A stretch of 64,000 nucleotides of DNA, from contig CACYME010000015.1 in NCBI GenBank assembly GCA_902775475.1, forward strand, positions 1 through 64,000. The letters run 5' to 3'. This document shows, piece after piece, positions 54,794-62,956 of this stretch. This DNA comes from an uncultured Prevotellaceae bacterium (GTDB taxonomy: Bacteria; Bacteroidota; Bacteroidia; Bacteroidales; Bacteroidaceae). A program made the position numbers and the translations under genes. Below the pieces are notes generated by a model. It had not been told where the DNA came from. It saw only the letters and a program-made list of their open reading frames with translations, and searched no databases. The first letter of the stretch is position 1; each line of letters opens with the position of its first letter.

Positions 54794-54820
54794 GAGACCT
54801 ACTTCCTTTCCTATTATAGC

Positions 54821-54859
54821 CGTTTAGGAACGCCAACGCACCGTTAGCGTTCCTAAACG
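54821..54859. repeat. 13-bp stem hairpin downstream of ygiQ
   Basis: CGTTTAGGAACGC at 54821-54833 pairs perfectly with 54847-54859. It could terminate ygiQ transcripts but has no direct T-run. Confidence 0.55.
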
Positions 54860-54874
54860 AGCCGTTTTCGCTTC

Positions 54875-54920
54875 ATAAACGAACGCCTCACGAAAAAAAG
54901 TCAACGCCAAATTTTGCTAT
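54875..54920 (+). repeat. Decayed fragment of the interlocking-hairpin repeat, copy 4
   Basis: AAAAGTCAACGCC followed by AAATTTTG reproduces the left half of the core only. TTTTCGCTTC upstream also resembles the pre-core block of copy 2. The right half is missing and the sequence runs into a different palindrome at 54949. Confidence 0.55.
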
Positions 54921-54948
54921 GGTATACCCAATATTTAGACCATACAGG

Positions 54949-55025
54949 TCGAAAATATTCCCACGCTGGGAACGTTTTATTCCCAGCGTGGGAACGTTTC
55001 ATACCCAGCGTGGGAATATTTTCGA
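54949..55025. repeat. 22-bp inverted repeat with three CCCAGCGTGGG units
   Basis: Arms at 54949-54970 and 55004-55025 are perfect reverse complements. Between and within them TTCCCAGCGTGGGAA-type palindromes occur three times. A further small TACCGCAAAGCGGTA hairpin lies at 55090-55104. The 380-bp spacer between ygiQ and gldB is a mosaic of such elements with no credible gene. Confidence 0.75.
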
Positions 55026-55173
55026 GCTATACGATTGACCTTACGCTTATCCGTCTCACTGCGCAACCGCGCTGTTCAAAAAAAACGCTGTACCGCAAAG
55101 CGGTAAGTCCATAAAAGCCTTGCGGCAACCGTACAGCTTGAATTTTTGTAAACGACCTTTGAGGATGTACAAG

Positions 55174-55971
55174 TCAAGGCAAAGAGTCGGCCATGAGGAA
55201 ATCTGAAGTACTACAACGAGGATTTTCTTTCATAAAACGCTGTAGGCGGGCTATCGTGTCGTTGTAGAAGATGTCGCGTCCCATCACCTGATTCACCACG
55301 TACTGAATCTTGGCCATGTGCCAACGGCGGCGCTCGACCTGCTCGTCATCATTCTGAGGAGAAGGATAGATGCTGAGCAGGTAGAACCCCAGACAATCAG
55401 GAACTATGTATTCGCGTGTCATCATGCTACGCTGATGCTCACTGTAACCATAGCGAAGATAAGCAGGATAGTCGGCACCCAGATATTTGTCGAGCGAGAT
55501 GCCGAGCATGCTGTCTGTGACGATGATGCTCTGGTCAAGTGAGCCTATCTGCGCATAGACTTTAGGAGTCTCCATGTGGGGCAACATCTTGCTAAGGCGC
55601 CTGAAGGCACGGGTGAGCTGACGGTTCACATCGTCGATGTCGGCGTATTGACGCTCTACATCGCTGATGAGTGCCTGGAGCGTGGAGTCCTGGAAGAACT
55701 TCAGCCATCGGGTATTGATATTGGGGTCGTTCACGGGGCCCAGCTGCAACACGTCCTCTATCAGCGTGCGCGTCTGAGTGGGATAGTCGGTCTTCATCTG
55801 GTGCAGCGCAGCAAAGTCTGCCATCGTCAGATAGAGTGATTCCACCCGGTCGAAGCGCTCAATAGTAACATCGTCGTTTTTCTCTGTCTCTCCGCCAGCG
55901 TGCGCACCCAACTGGCAACCCGCAAGAGTTGTCATCAGTACAAATAGCAATATGGTGTATATTTTGAGCAC
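55174..55971 (-). CDS. gldB: GldB-like gliding motility/type IX secretion lipoprotein
   Basis: Envelope lipoprotein related to Flavobacterium GldB. 265 residues from a GTG at 55971, with lipobox TTLAGC (Cys19). Family blocks: FDRVESLYLTMADFAALHQMKTDYP, SIIVTDSMLGISLDKYLGADYPAYLRYGY, and the C-terminal VVNQVMGRDIFYNDTIARLQRFMKENPRCSTSDFLM. The longer frame starts at ATG 56007, but the -7 box TAATTTTG at 56005-56012 overlaps it, so transcription begins downstream and GTG 55971 also gives a cleaner signal peptide. A start at a further downstream codon is possible. Confidence 0.82.
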   Translation of the reverse strand: MLKIYTILLFVLMTTLAGCQLGAHAGGETEKNDDVTIERFDRVESLYLTMADFAALHQMKTDYPTQTRTLIEDVLQLGPVNDPNINTRWLKFFQDSTLQALISDVERQYADIDDVNRQLTRAFRRLSKMLPHMETPKVYAQIGSLDQSIIVTDSMLGISLDKYLGADYPAYLRYGYSEHQRSMMTREYIVPDCLGFYLLSIYPSPQNDDEQVERRRWHMAKIQYVVNQVMGRDIFYNDTIARLQRFMKENPRCSTSDFLMADSLP

Positions 55972-56004
55972 CGCAGAAAGATTTACGTTTGTTAAATTAC
56001 GGTA

Positions 56005-56012
56005 CAAAATTA
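56005..56012 (-). promoter_or_regulatory. -7 promoter box of gldB
   Basis: TAATTTTG on the minus strand. It overlaps the first codons of the longest frame and so argues for the internal GTG start. Confidence 0.55.
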
Positions 56013-56075
56013 CTAAAAATCCTTGAATTAACCAAATTTTAACCTAAAATTTTCTTCTGCATGGCGTTCTTTTCT

Positions 56076-56093
56076 TACTTTTGCTTAATTTTG
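56076..56093 (+). promoter_or_regulatory. Two overlapping candidate -7 boxes of DUF4861 gene
   Basis: TACTTTTG (56076-56083) and TAATTTTG (56086-56093) both match TAnnTTTG, 30 and 20 nt before the ATG at 56114. Confidence 0.5.
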
Positions 56094-56113
56094 TAAGGCA
56101 AAAAACTAAGTAT

Positions 56114-57325
56114 ATGAAACAAATCATCTTATTGTTTGCTCTCGGCTTGACCTTCAGCGCCAGTGCGCAGCAGTCGTTTACGGTAAATGTGGAGAATCCG
56201 TCGAAGAATGCCAGGCAGGACGAACCTGTAGTGATCAGTCTGGCAAAATACGGGCCAGTGAGTTCTGCCCTCGTGACGGCCAACGGCCAGGAGGTGCCCT
56301 GCCAGCTGGATGACCTCGACCTCGATGAGCAGATGGACGAGCTCTGCTTCCTGGCCGACCTGAAAGGAAAGGAGAAGAAAGCCTACAGCGTGACGCTCTA
56401 TGCCGATGGCGAACCCCGTCACTATTCTGCCCGTGTATATACCGAAATGGTGATACGCAACGACAAGGTAAAGGAGAAAAATAAGCACGACAATTTCGTG
56501 AGCAGCCTGACTGCCCGTGGTGACTGCGCCAACAGCTACAACCTGCTGCACCATCACGGCGTAGACTTCGAGAGCGAGCTGAACGGCATACGCATCTATT
56601 TTGACAAGCGACAGACGCTTGACCTTTATGGCAAGTTCCAGAAACGGCTCGAACTGAAGGAGACGCAGTTCTACACTTCTGCCGAGCAAAAGAAACAGGG
56701 CTACGGCGACGATGTGCTCTGGGTGGGCAACACCTTTGGACTGGGGGCTTTCCGGGGATGGGATGGCCAGCAGCCCACGATGGTTGACCCTGTGAAAAAC
56801 CGCACGCAGCGTGTCATCAGCTACGGTCCGCTACGCACCATCGTAGAGGTGATTGACCAGGGGTGGAAATCCGATGCCAGCAAGGCCGCGGTGAACATGA
56901 CACTGCGCTACATACAGTATGCAGGGCACCGCGACACCGACGTAGAAGTCTACTTCAACAAGGATGTCAGCGACTATCGCTTCTCGACGGGCATCATCAA
57001 TGTAAAAGGCTCTCAGGAGTTCAGCGACAGAAAGGGACTGCGTGCCTGCTGGGGCACCGACTATCCGTCGACCGATACCATCAACTGGAAACCGGAAACG
57101 GTGGGCCTGGCCATTCTCATCGCACAGAAGAACATGGTGAGTGAGGAGCCTGCCAACAAGGACAACTACGCCTATGTCATCAAGACGAATGGCAAGCAGA
57201 TGGCCTACAAAGTGAACTACTGCTCGGCCAACGAGACCTTTGGCTTCCATGACGCCAAAGCATGGTTCAACTACCTAAAGGAATGGCGCCGCGAGGTAGA
57301 ACTCCCCATCAGAGTGACATACTGA
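56114..57325 (+). CDS. DUF4861 family secreted protein
   Basis: 403 residues with a signal peptide ending SASAQ (about 18). An N-terminal Ig-like/beta domain (VNVENPSKNARQDEPVVISLAKYGPVSSALVTANGQEVPCQLDDLD) precedes a large beta-sandwich part with RIYFDKRQTLDLYGKFQKRLELKETQFY and GDDVLWVGNTFGLGAFRGWDG. The family is common in Bacteroidetes polysaccharide-degradation loci; I know of no settled activity. It stands alone, converging with the GT2 gene (1-bp gap). A role in pectic glycan use is inference from other genes in the window. Confidence 0.82.
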   Translation: MKQIILLFALGLTFSASAQQSFTVNVENPSKNARQDEPVVISLAKYGPVSSALVTANGQEVPCQLDDLDLDEQMDELCFLADLKGKEKKAYSVTLYADGEPRHYSARVYTEMVIRNDKVKEKNKHDNFVSSLTARGDCANSYNLLHHHGVDFESELNGIRIYFDKRQTLDLYGKFQKRLELKETQFYTSAEQKKQGYGDDVLWVGNTFGLGAFRGWDGQQPTMVDPVKNRTQRVISYGPLRTIVEVIDQGWKSDASKAAVNMTLRYIQYAGHRDTDVEVYFNKDVSDYRFSTGIINVKGSQEFSDRKGLRACWGTDYPSTDTINWKPETVGLAILIAQKNMVSEEPANKDNYAYVIKTNGKQMAYKVNYCSANETFGFHDAKAWFNYLKEWRREVELPIRVTY

Positions 57326-57326
57326 G

Positions 57327-58346
57327 TCAGGGCAGGTCGCTGAAGCGCTTCCTCCCCTTCACATAATACTGCCAGAGCAGCGAGAAACGGCGCTGTTCTG
57401 GTATTTCTTTTTCCACACGGCTCTGCTGAACCTGCTTGCGGGCCTCGATGAAATCGCTTCGCCAGCGCTTAAAGGCACGACGTGCACGATAGACGGCCTT
57501 GAAGTCACCCAGATTGTGCTTCAGGATCAGCATCTCCCACGCGGCAAGATAGTCGAGCCACCAACGCCAGCGCATCACTCGTGGCAGCTCGTCATCAGGC
57601 AGACACTTATAGAGCATCGTCAGGTTGTTGCGGAAGTTGAGGAACGTCTTCATGGGGTTCGACTTGGGCAGCGTGCCGCCTCCTACATGATAGACAACGC
57701 TCTCTGGCAGACAGTAAATCTTATAGCCCAGCAAGCGAATACGCCAGCACATGTCGATTTCCTCGCAATGGGCAAAGAAGCGGCCGTCCAGTCCTCCCAC
57801 CTTATTATATATACACGCGCGCACGAGGAGTGCGGCACCCGTCGCCCAGAGCACTTCAGCACGATTGTCATACTGCCCGTTGTCGCGCTCTACCGTGGTG
57901 AACGCCCTGCCTCGGCAGAAAGGATAGCCATAGCGGTCGAGGTATCCGCCACAGGCTCCGGCATATTCAAACATGTCGCGGTCGGCCATGCTGAGCAGCT
58001 TGGGCTGGCAGGCTGCCACGTTCTGGTGTGAATCCATAAACTCCAGCAAAGGCGTCAGCCAGTGGTGAGTCACCTCAATGTCGCTGTTCAGCAGTAGATA
58101 GTATTCAGCTTCAATCTGAGCCAAAGCCCGGTTATAGCCCTCGGCAAAGCCCCAGTTCTTGTCGAACAAGATGAGCTTCACCTCGGGGAAATGCTCCCGC
58201 AGCAGCTCCAGGCTGTTGTCGGTCGAGGCATTGTCGGCCACGTAGACCCGGGCTTCGTCGCGTGAATACAGCATGACGCTTGGCAGATACTGGCGAAGCA
58301 TCTTCGCTCCGTTCCAGTTTAGAATGACGATGGCTACTTTATCCAT
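57327..58346 (-). CDS. GT2 family glycosyltransferase
   Basis: 339 residues with the GT-A fold: VAIVILNWNG at the N-terminus, VYVADNASTDNS, the metal-binding-type NSDIE (87-91), and the acceptor-side GLDGRFFAHCEEIDMCWRIRLLGYKI with the ED-type motif. A C-terminal basic region may contact the membrane (HNLGDFKAVYRARRAFKRWRSDF). It resembles rhamnosyltransferase-type enzymes, but donor and acceptor cannot be assigned. The start at 58346 overlaps the end of mtaB by 8 bp; a longer frame from 58499 lies entirely inside mtaB and is rejected. Confidence 0.92.
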   Translation of the reverse strand: MDKVAIVILNWNGAKMLRQYLPSVMLYSRDEARVYVADNASTDNSLELLREHFPEVKLILFDKNWGFAEGYNRALAQIEAEYYLLLNSDIEVTHHWLTPLLEFMDSHQNVAACQPKLLSMADRDMFEYAGACGGYLDRYGYPFCRGRAFTTVERDNGQYDNRAEVLWATGAALLVRACIYNKVGGLDGRFFAHCEEIDMCWRIRLLGYKIYCLPESVVYHVGGGTLPKSNPMKTFLNFRNNLTMLYKCLPDDELPRVMRWRWWLDYLAAWEMLILKHNLGDFKAVYRARRAFKRWRSDFIEARKQVQQSRVEKEIPEQRRFSLLWQYYVKGRKRFSDLP

Positions 58347-59679
58347 TGATGATGATTTCTGCTTTAAGGGCGGAATGGTCGTGATTGAACTCGCCCAGGC
58401 GAACCCTGACGAGCTGATTGTCCAGTTCTGGCCGGGAAGCACTTGCTGGAAGCTCCACGCGGATGTAGTTGCGGGTGAACCCATGCATGGCACGGCCACG
58501 GGTGGCTTTCTCGAAAAGCACCTCGGCTTGCTGACCTATATAATGTGCGTAGAAGGCTTCCGTCTTCTGGTCGGAAAGCTCCAGGAGGCGCTTGCTGCGC
58601 AGCTTCTTGTCTTGCTCCGGCACAACGTAGGGAATCCTCAGCGCCGACGTTCCCGGACGCTCTGAGTATGGAAACACATGAAGCTGGGTAACCGGCAAGC
58701 GCTGCAGAAGCTCAAAAGTATCCTCGAAGCATTCTGGCGTCTCTCCCCGGCAGCCCACCATCACGTCCACGCCGATGAAGGCATCGGGCATGGCCTCTTT
58801 TATCTTCAGAATCTTGTCGGCAAACAGCTGGCTGTCGTAGTGGCGGTGCATCAGGCGCAGCACCTCGTCGCTACCGCTCTGCAGAGGGATGTGGAAGTGG
58901 GGCATGAAAGCATGGCTCTCACTGGCGCAGTAGCCGATGAGCTCATCGCTGAGCAAGTCGGGTTCAAGGCTGCTGATGCGGTAGCGGCAAATGCCTTCAA
59001 CCTTGTCGAGCGACTTCACCAAGTCTAAGAAAGACTCACCAGTGGTTTTCCCAAAGTCGCCAATGTTCACCCCCGTCAGCACAATCTCCTTGCCACCCTC
59101 GGCGGCGGCTTCCTCAGCCTGACGAACCAGCGATGCGATGCTGGCATTGCGGCTGAAGCCACGGGCGTAGGGGATGGTGCAGTAGGTGCAGAAATAGTCG
59201 CAGCCGTCTTGAACCTTCAGGAAAAAGCGGGTACGGTTGCCCCGCGAACAGCTCGGCGCAAAGGTGGCGATGTCCTTCGTCTTCTCCGAGAACACCTTCC
59301 CGTTCACCTTGCCCGTCCAGGCATCGGAAAGGAACTGGATGAGGTTGGCCTTCTCGTTAGAGCCAAGCACCAGGTCCACGCCATCAATCTTGCTGACCGT
59401 ATCGGCTTCCAGCTGTGCATAGCAGCCTGTCACCACCACAAAGGCATCGGGATGCTGGCGCACCAGGCGATGGATGGCCTGACGGCACTTGCGGTCGGCC
59501 ACCTCCGTCACCGAACAGGTGTTAATCAGGCAGAGGTCTGCATGTTCGTCCTTCTCTGCCGTCCTGACGCCCAATCCCTGAAGCATCTTACCGAATGTTG
59601 ACGTCTCGGAGAAATTCAACTTGCATCCCAGCGTAAAGTAAGCGGCTGTTTTTCCTTGAAAGGCAGATGTATCTATCAT
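58339..59679 (-). CDS. mtaB: tRNA t6A37 methylthiotransferase MtaB
   Basis: Radical SAM enzyme converting t6A to ms2t6A at position 37 of ANN-decoding tRNAs. 446 residues: UPF0004 domain with Cys19 (LGCKLN), Cys55 (NTCSV) and Cys86 (TGCYAQ) for the auxiliary cluster. The radical SAM triad is Cys160, Cys164, Cys167 (DGCDYFCTYCTIPYARG), and a C-terminal TRAM domain is present. FPYSERPGTSA and HIPLQSGSDEVLRLMHR are family marks. Promoter TACCTTTG at 59712-59719. The stop overlaps the GT2 start. Confidence 0.95.
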   Translation of the reverse strand: MIDTSAFQGKTAAYFTLGCKLNFSETSTFGKMLQGLGVRTAEKDEHADLCLINTCSVTEVADRKCRQAIHRLVRQHPDAFVVVTGCYAQLEADTVSKIDGVDLVLGSNEKANLIQFLSDAWTGKVNGKVFSEKTKDIATFAPSCSRGNRTRFFLKVQDGCDYFCTYCTIPYARGFSRNASIASLVRQAEEAAAEGGKEIVLTGVNIGDFGKTTGESFLDLVKSLDKVEGICRYRISSLEPDLLSDELIGYCASESHAFMPHFHIPLQSGSDEVLRLMHRHYDSQLFADKILKIKEAMPDAFIGVDVMVGCRGETPECFEDTFELLQRLPVTQLHVFPYSERPGTSALRIPYVVPEQDKKLRSKRLLELSDQKTEAFYAHYIGQQAEVLFEKATRGRAMHGFTRNYIRVELPASASRPELDNQLVRVRLGEFNHDHSALKAEIIING

Positions 59680-59711
59680 ACTTGCTCTTGCTGTTATACC
59701 TTAACTGAGTA

Positions 59712-59719
59712 CAAAGGTA
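59712..59719 (-). promoter_or_regulatory. -7 promoter box of mtaB-GT2
   Basis: TACCTTTG on the minus strand, 32 bp before the mtaB ATG. Confidence 0.6.
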
Positions 59720-59888
59720 CACATTTTTGTCGAAAATACACTCATTTTCCTTAACAAAAATCAAGTAGCGACGAATGTTAGATAATTTAACATTTAGAAA
59801 TGCATTGATTTTCAATTGCTTGCAAAAAAGTTACAAAAACTGCTCAAAAAAAATCAAAAAAAATGATACGCGGAATCAAAAAAATGTC

Positions 59889-59896
59889 TACCTTTG
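59889..59896 (+). promoter_or_regulatory. -7 promoter box of Ala/Glu-rich lipoprotein gene
   Basis: TACCTTTG, 51 nt before the ATG at 59948. The A-rich leader lacks a Shine-Dalgarno sequence. Confidence 0.65.
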
Positions 59897-59947
59897 CAAC
59901 GTTTTAATAAACTAATGATTGTTTTACAGATTTAAAAAAGCAAAGAA

Positions 59948-60298
59948 ATGAAAAAGATTGCATTTATGTTCGCAGCTGCCGCAATGTTCGTGGCATGTGA
60001 CAAGGCCCCTCTGACCGCTACTCAGACTCAGAAGGACTCTCTTCTCAACGTACTGAAGGCTGAGGCTCAGGCCCAGGCTGACGCTATCCAGCCCGAGTTC
60101 GTGCTCGCAGAGGGTGCTGAGGCTATCGACTCTGCTGCTTGCATCGCTGCCGCCGAGGCTAAGAAGGCTGAGATTCTGGCTGCCGCCGACACCACCAACG
60201 AGGCTTTCAAGGCTGCTTTCGAGGCAAAGGTTGCCGAGTTCGAGGCTGCTTTGAACGCTCCCGCTGCTGAGGAAGCTCCCGCCGCTGAGGAGGAGTAA
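59948..60298 (+). CDS. Small Ala/Glu-rich lipoprotein
   Basis: 116 residues with lipobox Cys17 (MFVACDKA). The mature part is one long Ala/Glu/Lys-rich helix (about 45-100, coiled-coil-like heptads) ending in a PAAEEAPAAEEE tail. Strong promoter, perfect terminator and highly biased codons (GCT/GCC Ala, GAG Glu) suggest abundant expression, perhaps an Lpp-like structural lipoprotein; that is inference. No known domain. Confidence 0.75.
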   Translation: MKKIAFMFAAAAMFVACDKAPLTATQTQKDSLLNVLKAEAQAQADAIQPEFVLAEGAEAIDSAACIAAAEAKKAEILAAADTTNEAFKAAFEAKVAEFEAALNAPAAEEAPAAEEE

Positions 60299-60321
60299 TC
60301 CAAGCGAACTTAATTGAAGTT

Positions 60322-60357
60322 AAATACTGCTGGACGTGAGTTCAGCAGTATTTTTTT
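60322..60357 (+). terminator. Terminator of Ala/Glu-rich lipoprotein gene
   Basis: AAATACTGCTG pairs with CAGCAGTATTT and runs into seven or more T residues. Confidence 0.9.
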
Positions 60358-60417
60358 GTTCCTTCCACCACCTCCTCCTGCACTTCTTCATAAACTTTCC
60401 TAATAAGCAGTGCAAAA

Positions 60418-60450
60418 TTTGCAATAATTCAGCAATTATTATTAATTTTG
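60418..60450 (+). promoter_or_regulatory. Promoter of vanW-like gene (-33 and -7)
   Basis: TTTG at 60418-60421 and TAATTTTG at 60443-60450 are separated by 21 nt, fitting the Bacteroidetes -33/-7 arrangement. Leader of about 55 nt. Confidence 0.65.
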
Positions 60451-60511
60451 CAAATGATGTCTGCAAAAGCAGGATTTATGATAAATAATTACTAAACATA
60501 CAGCACACTTC

Positions 60512-61330
60512 ATGAAAAGGATGTTATTTTGTGAGATTTCCCCTTTCACCTATCGTCTGTCGATGGAGAAGGAAATCCTGAAGCGTCACCTGAGCGACCT
60601 TTTCGGAAAGACCGTTTTCGCTCGTGAACAGACTGAGGATTTGTTGCCTGTTCTCATCTGTCAGCACAAATCCCTCATTCGCCGCAGACTCGGCAATGTC
60701 AATATGCAATTGCAAGAGAACAAGGCTACCAACCTTGCTTTAGCTGTCACGCCGATCAATGGCCTGCTCATTCATACTGGCGAAACGTTTTCTGTATGGA
60801 AACTTGTAGGAAGAACCACTAAGCGCAAAGGCTATAAAGAAGGACTGACCATTGCAAAAGGACAGCCGTCAAAGGGCATCGGTGGCGGACTGTGTCAGCT
60901 GTCGAACCTGATTCATTGGATGGTGCTGCATAGCGAACTGACCATTACAGAACACCATCACCATGACGGCTTTGACCTCTTTCCCGACTTTGGCCGTCAA
61001 ATTCCCTTTGGCACAGGAACCAGTATATCTTACAACTATATTGATTACCGTGTGAAGAATGAGACCACCAACACCTATCAACTCAGGCTTTGGGTGGATG
61101 GTGAATACCTGTGCGGGGAACTTCGCGCCACATCCCCTCAGCCTCACACCTTCCACATCCATGCCGAGAATGAATATTTCTCTCGTGAAGGTAATGATGT
61201 GTATCGAAACGGTGAGGTCTATCGAGACACCATCGACCCTATAACCGGCCGTCACATAGAAAGCAAGCTCATCCGCACTAACCATGCCAAAGTCATGTAC
61301 GATTGTCCTCCTCATTTAATACGGCAATGA
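60512..61330 (+). CDS. VanW family protein
   Basis: 272 residues. The VanW core includes NLALAVTPINGLLIHTGETFSVWKLVGRTTKRKGYKEGL and the signature GIGGGLCQLSNLIHWM (122-137), followed by a His-rich segment (EHHHHDGFDLFPDFGRQIPFGTG). VanW occurs as an accessory gene in vanB-type clusters, but its biochemical role is unknown and no van genes are nearby, so resistance is not implied. No signal peptide. The last codon and the TGA stop lie inside the terminal repeat of the MITE-like element at 61323. Confidence 0.85.
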   Translation: MKRMLFCEISPFTYRLSMEKEILKRHLSDLFGKTVFAREQTEDLLPVLICQHKSLIRRRLGNVNMQLQENKATNLALAVTPINGLLIHTGETFSVWKLVGRTTKRKGYKEGLTIAKGQPSKGIGGGLCQLSNLIHWMVLHSELTITEHHHHDGFDLFPDFGRQIPFGTGTSISYNYIDYRVKNETTNTYQLRLWVDGEYLCGELRATSPQPHTFHIHAENEYFSREGNDVYRNGEVYRDTIDPITGRHIESKLIRTNHAKVMYDCPPHLIRQ

Positions 61331-61605
61331 TATAGCGTACAAAGAAAAGCCAAGCAGCTCGAAAGGCCTCTCGCTTCCCCACAGCAGCAGGGATGAGCGG
61401 AAAAAGGCGGCGACAAATGGGGGCCAGGCCATGCCGGAGTGGGAAAAAACCACGCCTTTTCCGTTGGCAGCGAACGGGGACAATATTGGCAGCGGCCGCT
61501 GCCAATAATGGCAGCGGGCGGGAAAATTAATGGCAGCGCCCGCTGCCTTCCCCGCAGAGAACAGGGGGAGCTAAGCACAAATAGGCCAACTGCAATATCA
61601 TTGCC
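61323..61605 (-). mobile_element. MITE-like element, copy B (complete)
   Basis: 283 bp bounded by GGCAATGATATAGC (61323-61336) and GCAATATCATTGCC (61592-61605), a 14-bp terminal inverted repeat with one mismatch. The interior is GC-rich with nested palindromes: TTGGCAGCGGCCGCTGCCAA is a perfect 20-bp palindrome, and GGCAGCGGGCG/CGCCCGCTGCC flank it. No open frame encodes a transposase. It aligns with the truncated inverted copy at 16789-16985. I could not identify a convincing target-site duplication. The rest of the spacer to 61771 is AT-rich and holds the ATPase promoter. Confidence 0.75.
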
Positions 61606-61712
61606 AATAAAAAGCAGTCACAGAATTGGCTGCATTTTATAATTATTGTGGGTCAACTTCTATGTTATTGCCAAAAAAAGTTACTCTTTTTGCAAGTTTT
61701 TGCAAACTCCGC

Positions 61713-61743
61713 TTTGCAAATTGAAGGAAATATCGTATCTTTG
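61713..61743 (+). promoter_or_regulatory. Promoter of ATPase gene (-33 and -7)
   Basis: TTTG at 61713-61716 and TATCTTTG at 61736-61743 with 19-nt spacing, a full match to the Bacteroidetes consensus, 28 nt before the ATG. Confidence 0.7.
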
Positions 61744-61771
61744 CAACTGATTTTAAGACTAATCGATTCGA

Positions 61772-62956
61772 ATGGAAGCGTTTTTCCGCACGCATAGGTA
61801 TTTGGTGGAGCATGTCAATGCACCAGTTCGTCGCATTCTGATGGATGAGATTGACTGGAGTGAGCGCATGATTGGCATCAAGGGAACGCGCGGCGTTGGC
61901 AAAACCACCTTCCTGCTACAGTATGCAAAGGAAAAGTTCGATGTGGACGACAAGCAGTGTCTCTACATCAATATGAACAACTTCTATTTTCAGGGACGTG
62001 GCATAGCCGACTTTGCCGGTGAATTCTATCATCGTGGTGGGCGCGTGCTGCTTATTGACCAAGTGTTTAAGCAGCCCGACTGGAGCGCAGAACTGCGCAA
62101 GTGCTACGACATCTATCCCGGACTGAAGATTGTGTTCACGGGTTCAAGTGTGATGCGTCTGAAAGACGAGAATCCCGAGCTGAACGGCATCGTGAAGTCT
62201 TACAACCTACGCGGGTTCTCTTTCCGAGAGTTTCTTAACCTGCTCACAGGCAATGATTTCCAGCCCTATACGTTGGAAGAAATTCTCGAGGACCACGAAC
62301 ATCTGGTGAAGCAGATTCTGCCGAAGGCATCGCCACGACGCTTTTTCCAGGATTACATTCATCATGGTTTCTACCCTTTCTTTCAGGAACATCGGAACTA
62401 CTCCGAAAATCTGCTCAAGACCATGAACATGATGACGGAAGTGGATATTCTGCTCATCAAGCAGATTGAGGTGAATTTCCTCACCAAAATCAAGAAACTG
62501 TTCTACAAACTGGCAGAAAACGGCCCCAAAGCGCCTAATGTCAGCCAGTTGGCTGCTGACATTGAGACATCGAGAGCTACGGTGATGAACTATATCAAAT
62601 ATCTGACCGATGCGCGCCTGCTCAATATGATTTATCCGCTGGGAGAAGACTTTCCCAAGAAGCCGTCGAAGGTGATGCTCCACAATTCCAACCTGCTCTA
62701 TGCCATCTACCCCATCCATGTGGAGAAGCAGGATGCAATGGAGACTTTCTTCGTGAACTCCCTTTGGAAGGACCATAAGGTGAACCAGTCGGGACGCGAC
62801 AATTTCTATCTTGTCGACGGGCGGCTTAAGTTCCGTGTATGCGATGCCAATGCCGGAAAGATGAAATATGCTCCCGATACTATCTATGCCCGTTACAATA
62901 CAGAAATCGGCATGGGCAACCAGATTCCGCTTTGGTTGCTGGGATTCCTTTACTAA
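61772..62956 (+). CDS. AAA family ATPase with DUF4143-like C-terminus
   Basis: 394 residues. P-loop GTRGVGKTT (38-46), Walker B-like RVLLIDQVFKQ near 95, sensor-like IVFTGSSVMRL near 117, and a winged-helix-like segment (SQLAADIETSRATVMNYIKYLTDARLLNMIYPLGE, about 263-297). The C-terminal part has the KVMLHNSNLLYAI arrangement of DUF4143. Such ATPases are abundant in Bacteroidetes and poorly characterised. The usual C-terminal nuclease-like strand is degenerate here. It converges with the HD-domain gene, overlapping it by 4 bp. Confidence 0.82.
   Translation: MEAFFRTHRYLVEHVNAPVRRILMDEIDWSERMIGIKGTRGVGKTTFLLQYAKEKFDVDDKQCLYINMNNFYFQGRGIADFAGEFYHRGGRVLLIDQVFKQPDWSAELRKCYDIYPGLKIVFTGSSVMRLKDENPELNGIVKSYNLRGFSFREFLNLLTGNDFQPYTLEEILEDHEHLVKQILPKASPRRFFQDYIHHGFYPFFQEHRNYSENLLKTMNMMTEVDILLIKQIEVNFLTKIKKLFYKLAENGPKAPNVSQLAADIETSRATVMNYIKYLTDARLLNMIYPLGEDFPKKPSKVMLHNSNLLYAIYPIHVEKQDAMETFFVNSLWKDHKVNQSGRDNFYLVDGRLKFRVCDANAGKMKYAPDTIYARYNTEIGMGNQIPLWLLGFLY

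Noticed and set aside
58347..58499. N-terminal extension of the GT2 gene to 58499
   Set aside because: It lies inside mtaB, lacks resemblance to GT2 N-termini, and the internal ATG at 58346 begins exactly at the conserved first strand.
60512..61330. VanW gene as evidence of glycopeptide resistance
   Set aside because: VanW-like proteins are common outside resistance clusters, and no vanA/B, vanH, vanX, vanR or vanS is present.
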